A DNA stretch of 64,000 nucleotides from Blastomyces gilchristii SLH14081 (lineage: Eukaryota; Ascomycota; Eurotiomycetes; Onygenales; Ajellomycetaceae). This document shows, in pieces, positions 11,929-24,769 of the stretch. A program made the position numbers and the translations under genes. How positions within the stretch are numbered: position 1 is the stretch's first letter; every line of letters begins with the position of its first letter. The stretch covers positions 1,144,154 through 1,208,153 of the forward strand of contig NW_003101671.1 in the NCBI RefSeq assembly GCF_000003855.2. Direction: 5' to 3'. Under the pieces are notes generated by a model. That model ran no database searches. It had not been told where the DNA came from and was given only the letters and a program-made list of their open reading frames with translations.

Positions 11929-12381
11929 TAGAAAATGTCAGAATAAGTTTCTTATTGTCTCTCAAGAATGATGCTCTCATGCACTCACTATTACAGATAA
12001 GAGAAGAGAAGAAAAATGTGTCACAGAGAGAGAAGATCTTTTTGAAAAAATCCTGTCACTACTGTTAGCTTTGTCTCTAAAATACATCACTTTTACAGAG
12101 AATTTCATATATAGAATGAAATATGTTAAGAGATCTGTAAGTCACTTATTAACTACATTTTTCACATTTCAAATTGATATATAAGAAACTCACTTATCAC
12201 ATATTTGATTTGAATGAAGATGGAAAAAGAAAGATCTATACAGTCAGCAGAATAACTCATCTATTTCTTTATACAGTATATATACTATCAATCAGTTAGT
12301 AACTATTACTATATAACAAAGATAATTTCTAATCTGATAATCTTGAGAACATTGAAACTATACTCTTAAAGAGAAGAGTAT

Positions 12382-12916
12382 TGTCATACTTCTGACTGTA
12401 TCAAGACTCTGTTACAGTTTCACACAGCTTATCACTTTTATATAGATGATTTCTTCTCATCTGAACTAGTTTTCAATCACTTTATAACATTATTCAGATA
12501 TATCATAGAAAGATCTGATTAATGAATATGAGAACTCTGCTTCTATATAAGATTAGCAGATTACTCTTTCTTAATAATGAGATGCTGCTGAGATATTACT
12601 CTGACTATTCTCACTCATGAAATAAGAGAAGAGTATTCACTCATTGTCTATATAGAATAGCTAGATGCTGGCTTCTTATTAAAGTAGTCAGTGATTCATT
12701 TTTCTTCTACTGAAATATATATAAGAGTTACTATGTGTCTCATACAATAGTCTTAATATACTAAGTATCATATCTGTGATATTCTTGTAATAACTCTGTA
12801 GCCTATGAGCTCACTATTTAAGCAAGATAGTCAAGCTCACTTATACAGCTTCTTAAACAACTATCTCTATGTGATGCCGCTGACTAGTCACTGCTTCGGT
12901 TCCGTCACATTATAAT
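12382..12916 (+). repeat. Gypsy A 3' LTR
   Basis: Begins TGTCATACTTCTGACTGTAT and matches 4741-5275. Here the left (inner) part is decayed while the last 50 or so bases keep CpG (GATGCCGCTGACTAGTCACT, then TTCGGTTCCGTCAC), the mirror of the 5' LTR. Confidence 0.85.
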
Positions 12917-13214
12917 ATTATGCAGTCTTTTATATATGTAGATATTTACTAAGTGATCAGTGAACATCTTACTTATATAGAAGTAGTCAGTCTGTAGAGA
13001 GAGAATTCAACACCTTTCTTAATCACTACTCTATTAAGTAAATATTTATAACTCAGCAGAGCAGTTCTATAACTAGAGAAGAAATATTATATACAAAAAT
13101 AGTAGTGTCTTTTGTCAAAGATTTTGTGAAGAACTAATAAGAATTTGAAGAATAAGAAAATAAAGAAACAGTGAAATGAATAAATAAACTACTGTAGAAG
13201 TAGCAGGCTAATAA
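12917..13214. other. Unassigned AT-rich spacer
   Basis: CpG-free sequence between Gypsy A and LINE D with no recognised motif. Confidence 0.4.
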
Positions 13215-16200
13215 TTATTATTATTATTCTTCTTCAATTATAGATGTATATAGTCAGAGACTATGACATCTACCTGAGAACTTTTAGTTCTCAGAGTTTT
13301 TCTAATATTTATAGAGTTAACTATTATATATTTATTAATTTCAGATATACAAAATCAGAAAATTCTAGCTCAGAATATAAAAACTCTTTATTAGTTACAG
13401 TATTTTAACACCTTCTGATACTTTGAAATCATTTGAAAATATTATGATAAAGAAAAAGAGAACAAAGTCTTAAAGATAGATATATTAAATAAATAAATAG
13501 AAAAGAACAGAAAAGAAAAAATAAAGTAAAGAGAGACTATAATAAAATAATATTATTAAAAGATAATATATAGCTGTTTTAACAGACTATATCTGATTAA
13601 TTTCTTCCTCTTCATATTCAGATATTTCTGAATTCAGTTATTTTCTCATAGCTGCTTGAGTTTCTGATAGAAAGTCTATTAAGTATTTGATTTCTGTCTC
13701 AGTTGAGAATAAGAACTTTATATTTAATTGATTTAAATCATACTTCTCTTTCAATCTGGCTCTGAGACTATTGTATAATGCACAGTGTATTATAATATAC
13801 TCAGAATTTTCATTTACATTGCAGAATGAGCATTCTATTGAATTAAATCTATCATTAAATCTTTGTATATAAGATTTGAAATAACTATGTTCTAGTTTCA
13901 GCTGAATTATAGATGAGAATATTTTCTTTTTATATTTAATTAAATAAGATTTTCACTTGAGTTTTATTTTAAATCTTGAATAATATATACTCTTCTTTTG
14001 TTTCTATTAGCTTTTATTTCACTTATTTAAATAAGATTCTTTTTCTTTCTCTTTATAAAAGATCAGAATACTGTTTTTTGAATAGATCTGCTTAATTCTG
14101 AACTCTTTTTTACAGCTGAATCAGTCAATTTATTATCATGAATATTTACATAAGTAGAAACTCAGTGCAGATAAATTATCAGTTTTAATATTCTTCTCTT
14201 TTGAATTTTTAAAACAGAGTTTAAAATCAGTTTAAGATTCATTGATTATTATGAATCTGACTATTTCTAAGTCTTTTTAAAGTAGCTTAACTATCAGAGA
14301 ATATTCATATCTCTTTTAAACTATTTTCTCTTTTATAAGATTTTATTTCAATGAGTTTGAAAGCTTTTACTATTATAAATAGTGTAGTATCAAAGACTTT
14401 AGATTCACAGTCTAAATTTCAGAAATCTGAGATAAAATTAATATTATCTTCAGTATAAGCAACACCTGTATCTAATCTATTCAAATTCTCATTTTTTAAG
14501 TCATCTGAGTAAATCAGAATAGAGTCTTTTATATTGATTATAGAGATTCTCTTTAAATACTGTTCATATTCTCTCTTTTTAGATAGTTCACTTATTTACA
14601 AGTCTATGAGAGATTCAAGCTTTTCTCTTCAGAGAGATACCTTCTTATGATCAACTTTTTCAACATTTAATAAAGAAAATTGATTTTTAATCAGTGAATA
14701 TAGTCTGTATAGTTGAGAGAATATTTTCTTTGAAGAATTATTTTCATTTCAATTAAGAGATCTATTTCAATTCAGTTCATTTTCTGAGTTAATTAATGAA
14801 AATAAAGAAGAGACTCTTTCTCTGATTATATAATTTAAGCTTATCTTTATAACTCTCAGAGTATAGTTTATACAGTTCTTTTCAAATCTAATAGTAGAAG
14901 AAAGAATTGAAGCTTTAATTTTCATTACTTTAATAGAAGATGATTTAAATACTCTCAGAATTCTTCTCAAAGCTCTGTTTTACAGACTTTGAAAGAGGTT
15001 AGTGAAATTTTCTTAATTATTTCATCAAACTTAAACTTCATAATCAGCTACTGAGGTGATATAAGCTATGTATAACTGTCTTATAGTCTGAAAGAATAGA
15101 TCTCTCTCAGTATTTGATAGTCTAATTACACTATTCAGTAGTCTCTCTGTCTTGATAATTCTTTGTTAAATATAATATTTAAAATTCAACTTGGAGTTTA
15201 ATCATACTTCTTATCATTTGATATTTAAACTGAGTTTTATCTCTTTATTTAAAAGAGTTAGACTTAGTTTTTTCTCATTGAATCTGGAAAAAAAGTGAAT
15301 TAACTTAGTTTTATTCATATTAAATTGAATTAGATTGATATCTGCTGTAAAAAAGATTTTCTTTACTGCTTTTTCAATCACTTCTAAATTCTCTTTAATT
15401 GTCTTTGAACTGTAGACTAATCAATATCATCTACATAACTTGAAGATCTCACTATTTTCATCTCTCAATTCTTGAATAGATATGCATTGTATATTGCAAA
15501 TAAAACAGATTAGATTGAAGATTTTTGCAGTACTTCTATTTTTATCTCAGTTTTATCTTGTTTCATTTCATCAAAGAATAGTTATATAATTCTTTTAGAT
15601 ATAAAACAGTTAACTCATTTTATTAGAGAAAGTGATAGTTTTAACATCCTCAAAGTTTGAATTATCTTAGACTTTGAAACATGATTAAATACATCTTTTA
15701 TATCAATAAAAACTGCAGTTGAGACCAGGCCTTCATGCTTTACTACTTGAATATCATGAACAACTGAAAGAACAGTGTCAATTGCAGAACATTGTTTTCT
15801 ATCTCTCATTTACTCATTAAATAGAAGAGAATCACTAATAGAGCTTATAAAAGATAATCTAGTAGCTATTATCTTTTCTAGAATTTTTTTCAAACAGTTC
15901 AACAGAGATATTACTCTATATAACTTAGAAATTGAAGCTTTTCTATTAGATTTTACAAGGATTACTTCACTAGCTTCTCTCCAGCATTCAGAATGATAAT
16001 CATTTTTTAAAAGATTGAAAAAGAGCTCAAAATATTTATTCTTCAAGTAGAAATATGTGTTTTGAATAATCAAGTGATTAATTGAATCAGGCTCTGTAGT
16101 AGTTTTAATTGAACTTGAGAATATAGCTGACTCTAGTTCATCATGTGTAAGCTCAGGTCATTCTCAGTTATTTTCATCAATATATTTATGAAATAACATA

Positions 16201-16412
16201 TTCTCCTCTTCTAAATGTGATGAGATTTGAAAGAGAATTCTCATAAAAGCTTGACACTTTTTCTTAAAAGAGTTTGCTGTATATGATTCATTCTGAAATT
16301 CATATTCTAAGATTGAAAGCTTTGCTACACTTCTTGTTTTAATATAGTTGAAGGCTTTAAAAACTTCTTTTTCTTATACTTCTTCAAGAAATTTATTTCA
16401 GCAGTCTCTTTA
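13215..16412 (-). mobile_element. LINE D: 5'-truncated Tad1/I-like LINE
   Basis: The 3' end lies at the left: an ATT-rich tail, then the conserved 3' hairpins (CTGAGAAC..AGTTCTCAG near 13275), the 3' UTR, RNase H (about 14060-14160) and RT on the minus strand. RT remnants include RKQCSAIDTVLSVVHDIQVV (about 15735-15805) followed by a VFIDIKDVFNHVSKSKII block, and a decayed SYVDDID at about 15425. Alignment with the complete copy LINE H stops near 16412, so about 3.2 kb of the 3' end is present. The frame has many stops. Confidence 0.85.
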
Positions 16413-16426
16413 GAGTTAGAGTTAAA

Positions 16427-16842
16427 GTAATTATAAGAAAATGATTAAATTCAGAACTCTGTGAGTATAAAAAAGTGAAAAAGATTAATATATAATCTGT
16501 TTAAACAGTTATATTTATTTTTTAAATAATTTTCTTTTATTGTTCTTTTAGTTCTGTTTCTCTTTTATTTCTTTTATTTTTATTTATATTTTAAACAAGT
16601 TCATGTTTAAGACTTTTTTTCTTTATTGTTATATCTTTTAAATGATTTCAGAGTTTCAAAAGATGTTAAAAATACTGTAATTTATAAAAGATTTTTATAT
16701 TCTGAGCTGAAATTTTCTAAATATTGTATATCTGAAATTGATAAATATATAATTAACTATATAAATACTAGAAAAACTCTGAGAACTGAAGTTCTTAGAT
16801 AGATATCATAGTCTCTGACTGCATACATCTATAATTGAATAA
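16427..16842 (+). mobile_element. LINE E: short 3' end fragment in opposite orientation
   Basis: Starts within the last codons of ORF2 (homologous to ATAAGAAAATAACTGAATTC of other copies), runs through the 3' UTR and ends with the terminal hairpin region and CTATAATTGAA at about 16842. It is in inverted orientation to LINE D, meeting it 5' end to 5' end near 16412-16427. Confidence 0.75.
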
Positions 16843-16847
16843 TCAAC

Positions 16848-17572
16848 AGTGAATTGAGTGATTCAGCGGTAAAAAAGAGTTCAGAATTAAGCAGATCTAT
16901 TCAAAAAATAGTGTTCTGATCTTTTATAAAGAGAAAGATAAATGAATCTTGTTTCAACAAGTGAAATGAAAGCTGATACAAATAAAAGAAGAGTATATAT
17001 TATTCAAGATTTAAAATAAAACTCAAGTGAAAATCTTGTTCAATTAAATGAAAAAAGAAAATATTCTCATCTATAATTCAGCTGAAACTAGAATATGAGT
17101 ATTTCAACTCTTATATACAAAGATTTGATAATAGATTTAATTCAACAGAATGCTCATTCTGCGATGCAAATAAAAATCCTGAGTATATTATAATATATTA
17201 TATATTATACAATAGTCTCAGAGCTAGATTGAAAGAGAAGTATGATTTAAATTAATTAAATATGAGATTCTTATTCTCAACTGAGACAGGAATTAAATAC
17301 TTAATAGACTTTCTATCAGAAACTCAAGCAGCTATAAGAAAATAACTGAATTCAGAAATATCTGAATATGAAGAGATGAAAATTAATCAGATATAGTCTG
17401 TTAAAACAGTTATATACTATCTTTTAATAATCTTGTTTTATTATAGTCTCTCTTTACTTTACTTTTTCTTTTCTATTCTTTTCTATCTACTTCTTTAATA
17501 TATCTATCTTTAAGACTTTGTTCTCTTTTCCTTTGTCATGATATTTTCAAATGATTTCAAAGTATTAGAAGA

Positions 17573-17577
<5 letters not shown>
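16848..17577 (+). mobile_element. LINE F, left part (outermost host of the nested stack)
   Basis: Plus-strand LINE fragment that starts in RNase H (GATTCAGCGGTAAAAAAGAG encodes the DSA.KK region) and runs through the stop region into the 3' UTR. It breaks off in the middle of the 3' UTR at TATTAGAAGATATTA. The missing rest of the 3' UTR resumes at 43422, with the 14 bases ATTAGAAGATATTA present on both sides as target-site duplication of LINE G. Confidence 0.85.
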
Positions 17578-17622
<45 letters not shown>

Positions 17623-20031
17623 TTCAATTATAGATGTATGCAGTCAGAGACTATGACATTTACCTGAGAACTTTCAGTTCTCAGGGTTTTTCCTATATCT
17701 ATAAAGTCAACTATTATACATTTATCAATTTCAGATATGTAAAATCAGAAAATTCTAACACAGAATATAAAAACTGTTTATAAATTACAGTATTTTAACA
17801 TCTTCTGATACTTTGAAATCATTTGACAATATCATGAGAAAAGAAAAGAGAACATAGTCTTAAAGATAGATATATTAAACAAATAGATAGAAAAGAATAT
17901 AAAGGAAAAAGTAAAGTAAAGAGAGACTATAATAAAATAAATTATTAAAAGATAGTATATAGCTGTTTTAACAGACTATATCTGATCAATTTTCTTCTCT
18001 TCATATTCAGATATTTCTGAATTTAGTCATTTTCTTATAGCTGCTTGAGTTTCTGATAGAAAGTCTATTAAGTATTTAATTTCTGTCTCAGTTGAGAATA
18101 AGAACTTTATATTTAATTAATTTAGATTATACTTCTCTTTCAATCTGACTCTGAGACTATTGTATAATATATAGTATATTATAATATGCTCAGAATTTTC
18201 ATTTATATTGCAGAATGAGCATTCTATTGAATTAAATCTATCATTAAATCTTTGTATATAAGATTTGAAATAGTCATGTTCTAGTTTCAGCTGAATTATA
18301 GATGAGAATATTTTCTTTTTATATTTAATTGAATAAGATTTTCACTTGAGTTTTGTTTCAAATCTTAAATAATGTATACTCTTCTTTTGTTTCTGTCAGC
18401 TTTCATTTCACTTATCTAAATAAGATTCTTTTATCTTTCTCTTTATATGAGACTAGAACACTATTTTTTGAATAGATCTGTTTAATTCTGAACTCTTTTT
18501 TGCAGCTGAATCAGTCAATTCATTGTCATGAATATTCATATAAGCAGGAACTCAGTGCAGATGGCCCGGTGACGTAGTGATTAACTACGCTATCATGGAG
18601 CCTCAATTAGCGGCCTTCCCCCCAGGGAATGAATGCTAAGAGGGGGCAGGTTCGAACCCTGCAAGGGCCATCTTAATCACAGCTTTCACTGTTAAGTCAT
18701 AAAACAGTACTGAGGGCCCTCGGATGCACTATAGCAAATCATCATCAAGCTTAAGATATTCATCCCAGGGGTTTCCAGGCGCTAATTCTCACTGATCTTA
18801 GGGTTAACAGCCCTCTGAGTGCTTCAAGTTAGATCAGTACTAGAGTGATTGAGATCTAGAGTGCCCGCAGAATAGTGAATCATTGTCAAGCTTAACTGGC
18901 CAGGTCTCATCCCCCTCACTCTAGGCACCCACTTCTGGGGAATGAGATTTAAAAACTATCTGATTAGGACACCCTGGGCCTAGCAAGAACCTAGGTGAGA
19001 CAAGGCTTAGGCGCCCTTAATAGGTGGTTAGTGCAAGCAAGACCATGATGGTCAATTGATAGGCTGAAATGCCAAGATTGACAGCTGGAAGGTTAGAGAC
19101 TTAACTAGAATTGAGTAGCTCTGATGTTATTCTTAGTGAGAATCTCACTTATGAGTAAGCTAGTTACAGAAGCTAGCTGAGTGGTGGCTCTTTAGAGGGA
19201 ATGATAACTTCTGAAGCAGGCCTGAGAGGACAGAGGCGGCAGTCAGTTATATAGAATGTTAAAATATGTATATAGCTTAAGGTGTAAACTGCAGAGATCT
19301 TGTTCTGTAGCTCTCTTTACTTTATCTTTTTCTTTATCTTTTTCTTTCATTTTCTTTCTATCTATCTATTTAATGTGTCTATCTTTGAGACTGTGTTCTT
19401 TTTCTCTTTTCTTTTGTCATAATATTGTCAAATGATTTCAAAGTATCAAAAGATGTTAAAACACTGTAATTTGTAAACAGTTTTTGTATTCTGAGCTGGA
19501 ATTTTCTGATTTTGTATATCTGAAATTGATGAATGTATAATAGTTAACTTTACAGACATAGAAAAAACCCTGAGAACTAAAGTTCTCAGGTAGATGTTAT
19601 AGTCTCTGACTGCATACATCTATAATTAAAGAATAATAATAATAATAATAACTCAGTGCAGATGAATTATCAGTTTTAATATTCTTCTCTTTTGAATTTT
19701 CAAAACAGAGTTTAAAATCAGTTCAACATTCATTTGATCCTTATAAATCTAACTATTTCTAAGTCTTTTTAAAGCAGCTTGACTATTAGAGAATATTCAT
19801 ATCTCTTTCAAACTATTTTCTCTTTTATAAGATTTTATTTCAATGAGTTTGAAAGCTTTTACTATTACAAATAGTTTAGTATCAAAGACTTCAGATTCAC
19901 AGTCTAAATTTCAGAAATCTGAGATAAAATTGATATTATCTTTAGTATAAGTAATGCCTGTGTCTAATCTATTCAAATTCTCATTTTTTGAGCCATCTGA
20001 ATAAATCAGAATAGAGTCTTTTATATTAATT
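17578..20031 (-). mobile_element. LINE G, left part (contains SINE 2)
   Basis: Minus-strand LINE copy whose ATT tail (about 17 units) starts at 17578. It reads 3' hairpins, 3' UTR and RNase H, is interrupted by SINE 2 at 18564-19649, continues to 20031 and is then interrupted by Gypsy B; the rest is at 43162-43421. Without insertions it is about 1.6 kb, a 5'-truncated copy. Flanking duplication: ATTAGAAGATATTA (17564-17577 and 43422-43435). Confidence 0.88.
18564..19649 (+). mobile_element. SINE 2: tRNA-headed SINE with LINE-derived 3' end
   Basis: A 1086-bp insertion into LINE G flanked by a perfect 15-bp duplication (AACTCAGTGCAGATG at 18549-18563 and 19650-19664). The head (18563-18670) is tRNA-like: it begins GGCCCGGTGACG, holds an A-box-like GTAGTGATTAACTACGC that forms a hairpin, a B box GGTTCGAACCC, and ends GGGCCA complementary to the start. 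The body (about 18671-19305) matches nothing else in the window. The last 344 bp (19306-19649) are nearly identical to the 3' UTR and terminal hairpins of LINE H, ending in an AAT tail. The head and body retain CpG and CC/GG, so they escaped most of the decay. The structure implies mobilisation in trans by the LINE reverse transcriptase. Confidence 0.9.
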
Positions 20032-20289
20032 TGTAAGAAATCCCACTTCTCGCGGATTCTTTACCTCTATTTCTATCTCTCATGTAATCAATAGAGCTAG
20101 CGGCCCTTGGCTACACACAACTATATAGACTGGAGTTCATGAATACTATTCATAACTCAGCTTGAATACTATTATATATTTGATCTTCACATTTTATCTT
20201 TCTACTGCAAATACTTCTAGTAGTTAACAGTACATATCACATCAAGCTGCAAATACCTGAATAATTGCCTGCAAGCACTTATTCTTACA
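20032..20289 (+). repeat. Gypsy B 5' LTR
   Basis: 258 bp, same length as the partner at 42899. The outer (left) part keeps CTCGCGGATTC and GCTAGCGGCCCTTGGC, where the partner has CTTACAGATTC and GCTAGCAGCTCTTGAC. Confidence 0.93.
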
Positions 20290-20309
20290 TTTCAAGCTCA
20301 GTCAGTCAG

Positions 20310-23300
20310 CAACTACCTGTTATGACTGAAAGAACTAGAAACTCACATGCTTCAATCTCTGCAAACTCTACTGCAGGTACTCAGAAGCAGTCATCTGAAT
20401 CATGAATAGTCTCTATGAAAGAAGTCTCAGAGAACTTATCAATCACTCATGAAATATCATTCTCTGCATCTGTGACAGAGAAATTCTCTGAACTCATGAA
20501 TAAATTAATCTCAGTGAAGAACATTCTTGAGCATCTTCTGCAGAATCAAGCTATTTTTCTACAAGAAATACTTACTGTCTGTAAACACTCTTGAACTGAG
20601 TCTCTAGACATGATCTTCAGAGATATCTATGAACTGAAAAGAAACTTTCTTAAGCTATAATCACTTAAGGCTACTTATTAAATCACAATCTATAAAAGCT
20701 TTTGTAAGTTTGCATTTGAAATTGACTTACAAGCCTGACTATGTGATATGAAAGATGAAGAAGCTATCATCTATACAATAACAGGCCTCTATTACACTGA
20801 AGTCAAGAACTGACTGAATTATCTAGAGAATGATCATAAGAAATTCTACTGATTCATTCTCAAGATCTATCTAGAGAATAAGTTGAGAGACTCTGCAAGT
20901 CAGACAGAGAACACCTGAACTGTGATCATTAATATTAGAAAAAGAGATGAGAAATCTGATGAAGACTACTTACAGTGCTTTATAAAATTATAATGTGAAT
21001 TGAGATCTGTGGAAACAGGGCTCTGAAACAAGACCTGAATGATGATATTTATAAAGAGACTGAATAAAGATATGCAGAACAAGCTTATTGAGTAAGGCTT
21101 TAAGTTCTTGACTCTGAAGAAACTGATAACTCTTATTCATCACTTATGAATCACTGTGAGAGTCACAGATCTGTGAAGAGTGAATCACTGATCAGTCTCA
21201 CAAGAGCTAGAACAACAGAGAACAGATTTGCTAGAAAAAGATGATAAGATACAGAGAGATTCACATCTGACTACTGAGTAGAAAGAGAGAGCTTCACAAG
21301 CTTCTATAAATAGAGTGTATAATAGAGAGATTAAGAAAAAGAAACTCTGCTTTATCTATTCTAAATCAGAATATCTCTGCATAAACTGTTCAGATAAATC
21401 AAAATAGAAATTTGAGAAGTTGTAGACAGAGTCAGCAATAGCCTTCTTAAGAGTCTTAAAGCTGACACCTGAATCTGTTACTCTCTTAATGAAAATACTT
21501 GCTTATGAGAAGAGACTGCACTGCAGTACTACTACTCTGTAAGTATGAAAAGTATTGATGAACTCAGAATCTCAGGTCACTGTAGTGTTTCTAAAGCTCA
21601 CAGAGTAAATGAGCTGAAAGATGAAAACTGAAAATCTGCTCTTATAATAAGCAGAGTGCAAGAACTCAGATCTGAGAGCTAAGAGACTCACAAGAGTTAT
21701 CTTTGAATTGCAAGATCTCTCTGAAACCTGAAGAAGATTTACAGAAACTGTGCTTATCACAGACATCACAGATGACATGTACTTAAGACTTATATAACTT
21801 CAAAGACACAATCTACATATAGCTGTTTATAAGTCAGGTTTATACTTTCAATCAGTGTTGACAGACTTACTTACAGAGATAGAATCAGTTGATGCTGCAG
21901 AGTTAGTTAGAGAAGACAAGCTCATCTATATAATGACTTTGTAAGTGTCTGAGAATCTCACAGTCATGAAAACTGAGCTTTAAATATCAGAGAAATATTA
22001 AGATCTCACAGAGATATTCAGCTTAGTAAAGACAGCTGAGCTTTCTTCTCACTGTGAGAAGAATCTGATAATAGATTTAATAGAAGAGTAGAAACTCTTC
22101 TGAAGATCAATCTATAAGCTCTCTTATTATAAGACAGAGATCTTGCAGACCTATGTGAAGAAGAATCTGAAGAATAGCTTTATCTGATCTTCACAGATCT
22201 TCACAGAAGCCTCTGTGATATTCATGAAGAAGAAGAATAAAGATCTCAGATTGTGTGTAGACTATTACAATCTGAACTTCAAGATAATAAAGAGCTGCTA
22301 TCTTCTATCTCTGATTAAGAATGTAATCAATCATCTCATAGAAGCTGTTATATTCACACAACTGAATATAATTAATGCATATATATGACTGTGAATACAG
22401 TCTGAGAATGAATAAAAGACTGTCTTTAGAACTGTACTGAGATTGTTCAAATATCTAGTAATGTCTTTTGATCTGATTAATATCTCTGCAGTATTTCAGT
22501 CTTTTATTAATAAAATACTTTGTATATATCTGAATGTCTTTATAATAATATATCTGAATAATGTGATAATATACTCTGTGAAGAAGGAAGAACACACTGA
22601 GTATATGTAAAGTGTGTTGAAGGTCTTAGATGAGACAGAACTGTATATTAAGCTTATAAAGTACAACTTCAGTGTCTGTTAAATTAATTTTCTAGAATAT
22701 GTAATCACTGCAGATGATATTCAGATGAAATCTTCACAGATTGAGACTATTCTATTATAATCAGAGTTAACTAGTATTCATGAGATTCAGATCTTTCTAA
22801 GCTTTGTGAATTTCTATAAACAGTTTATCTTTGTATTCATGAGAATCTTCTTAACTCTTACAGACATGCTGAAGAGTGAAAACAAGAAAAAGTTATCTTA
22901 TAAACAGAGAATGAAAAGATTGTTGAGAAGAGAGAACTGTGAGAACTTTCTTATCTCAGAAGCTTACAGAGTCTTTATAAGATTGAAACAGACATTTACA
23001 GACACAGTGATACTGTTTCACTTTGATCTCTTACTCTTAATTAGATTGAAGACAGATGTCTTCTTCTTTACAATTTCAGAAATAGTCTTACAACTACAGT
23101 CAAATGAGAACTGAGTTTCAGTGATCTTTTTCTTATAAAAGATGTAAGTCATGAAGATCAACTATGACATTTATAATCAGAAGCTTCTTATGATAGTGAA
23201 ATTCTTCTGTTACTAATATTACTACTTTAAAAGCCTTGTAACAGTGATTACTGTTAAAACTGATCATAACAGTTTATAATAGTTTACTTTAATCAAGAAA

Positions 23301-24582
23301 CTCTCACAGCAGCAGGTTCACTGAACTCAGAGACTGAGTAAGTTCTGATTCAAGATAGAATATATTAAGAGAACTAAGAACTCAGCAGATGAACTCTCTC
23401 ACAGGTCAGACTATGTTAAGAAGATCAGAGTGACAGACACAGAGAGACTAGAGAAGATAGAAAAGCTTTGTAAGATGCTTAGACTGAGTATTGTGAAGAG
23501 ATTGACTGAAGAGTCTCTCAATCCTCTGTAAGAAAAGAGAGAAGAGAGAGAAGAGAAGCCTGTATAACTACTCTCTATAACACTGAGAGTTAACACTCTG
23601 AGAATCTCTGTGAGAATTCTTGAAGAGAGTATCTATAATCTGAAGAATTTGTAGACTTTGAGAAGCACTGCAGAAGATCTGATGTAAGAAAAAACAGAGT
23701 ATAAGTCTTTATAAGATCTTCTATTCAGATTGTCTGAACTGTAACTGAAGAATGAATATACTCAGTATATTCAGAAACTGCTCACAGCAGGAATCAATTC
23801 TGCAGAAACAAAGAATTGAAGAGACTTAAATAGCCTCTTACAAAGAGAGAGCTGAATTTATATACCTATGAATGAGTTTCTATACATAGAACTCATTAAA
23901 AGATATCATGACTCTTCTCTAGCAGGTCATTTTACAGATACTAGAACTCATAAGTTACTTATAAGAAAATACTTCTGACTGAAGATGTGAGAACTTGTGA
24001 AGAAGATAGTGAATTCTTATACTGTTTGTCAGAGTTCGCAGGTAGTGCAGTTCAGATTATATGAAGAACTTACTTCTCTACTTATCTCATGAAAACCTTG
24101 AGAACAGCTAGAAATAAATGCCCTTATAAGTCTCTCTGAAAGCAAGAATATATATAATGCCTGTTTTGACAGTGTGCTGATAATAGTGAATCACTTTATC
24201 AAGATAACACACTTTATATTCACTTACAAGGACTTGAAGTCAAAGAATTTAACTTATATCTTTGTCTGTGATATGATTCAGTTGCATGAATTGCCTGTGA
24301 ACATTGTCTCAGATAGAGAATCAATCTTTATAGAAGATTTCTGATCTGATCTGATGACTATACTGAAGATTTTGTAAGATCTAAGCACAGCTTTTCATCA
24401 ACAGACAGATGATCAGACAGAACACCTGATAAGTATATGAAACAGTACCTGCAGTGCTTTGTTAATTACAATCAGAATGACTAAGTATATTGATTATCAC
24501 TCACAGAGTTTGTGTATAACAACTCAAAGCATGTCAGTACAGATAAAACCCTCTTTAAGATGCTCACTGAGACTCATTCACA
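20310..24582 (+). pseudogene. Gypsy B gag-pol remnant, first part
   Basis: Gag is at about 20310-21420, ending with a decayed zinc knuckle (CFIYSKSEYLCINC, about 21340-21385; second Cys to Tyr, His to Tyr). RT is at about 22190-22720: LRLCVDYYNLNFKIIKS and the catalytic box as YLNNVIIYSV (about 22550; YLDD expected). The connection region has FVNFYKQFIFVF near 22806. Integrase has the zinc-binding H-H-C-C remnant (about 23900-24030, HDSSLAGHF...TVCQSS) and the core (NIVSDRESIF, about 24300). It stops at ETHSH where Gypsy C inserts. Many TGA stops stand for TGG. Confidence 0.85.
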
Positions 24583-24769
24583 TGTGATTCAAAGGTTGCT
24601 TGAGCCAGCGTACGATTACAGGCGTACGCCGGCGTCTTATATATTGTACACTAAATTAATTAGTGGCCGCTATGGCCTCTTTACACTTGTAAGCAAGTTT
24701 GAAAGTGGCTGCATTATTATCTGATGATTGTACATTTTTCTGAATCACTGTACATTCTTCTGAATCATA
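24583..24769 (-). repeat. Gypsy C left (3') LTR
   Basis: 187 bp. The outer left part keeps CpG (CCAGCGTACG, then GGCGTACGCCGGCGTC); the inner right part has lost it. The right end consists of two tandem copies of a 19-20-bp unit (GTACATTYTTCYGAATCAC). Confidence 0.93.

Larger units (their letters stand above)
4741..12916 (+). mobile_element. Gypsy A: Ty3/gypsy LTR retrotransposon, decayed, chromodomain type
   Basis: Bounded by two direct LTRs of equal length (535 bp). Between them, in the order gag, protease, reverse transcriptase, RNase H, integrase, chromodomain, decayed coding sequence is readable on the plus strand, which is the Ty3/gypsy order. A purine tract (AAAGAGAAGAGTA) sits directly before the 3' LTR. 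A SINE is inserted at 8070-8442 and an antisense ORF lies between the chromodomain and the 3' LTR. No convincing target-site duplication was found; the exact LTR 3' end is uncertain by a few bases. All coding frames carry stops, mostly TGA in place of TGG or CGA. Confidence 0.9.

Noticed and set aside
17571..17621. Stand-alone ATT microsatellite
   Set aside because: It is the expanded tail of LINE G, adjacent to its 3' hairpins and inside its target duplication.
18563..18670. tRNA gene on the plus strand
   Set aside because: Box A and B match, but the sequence is about 108 nt with an irregular middle and is joined to a SINE body; it is the tRNA-derived head of SINE 2.
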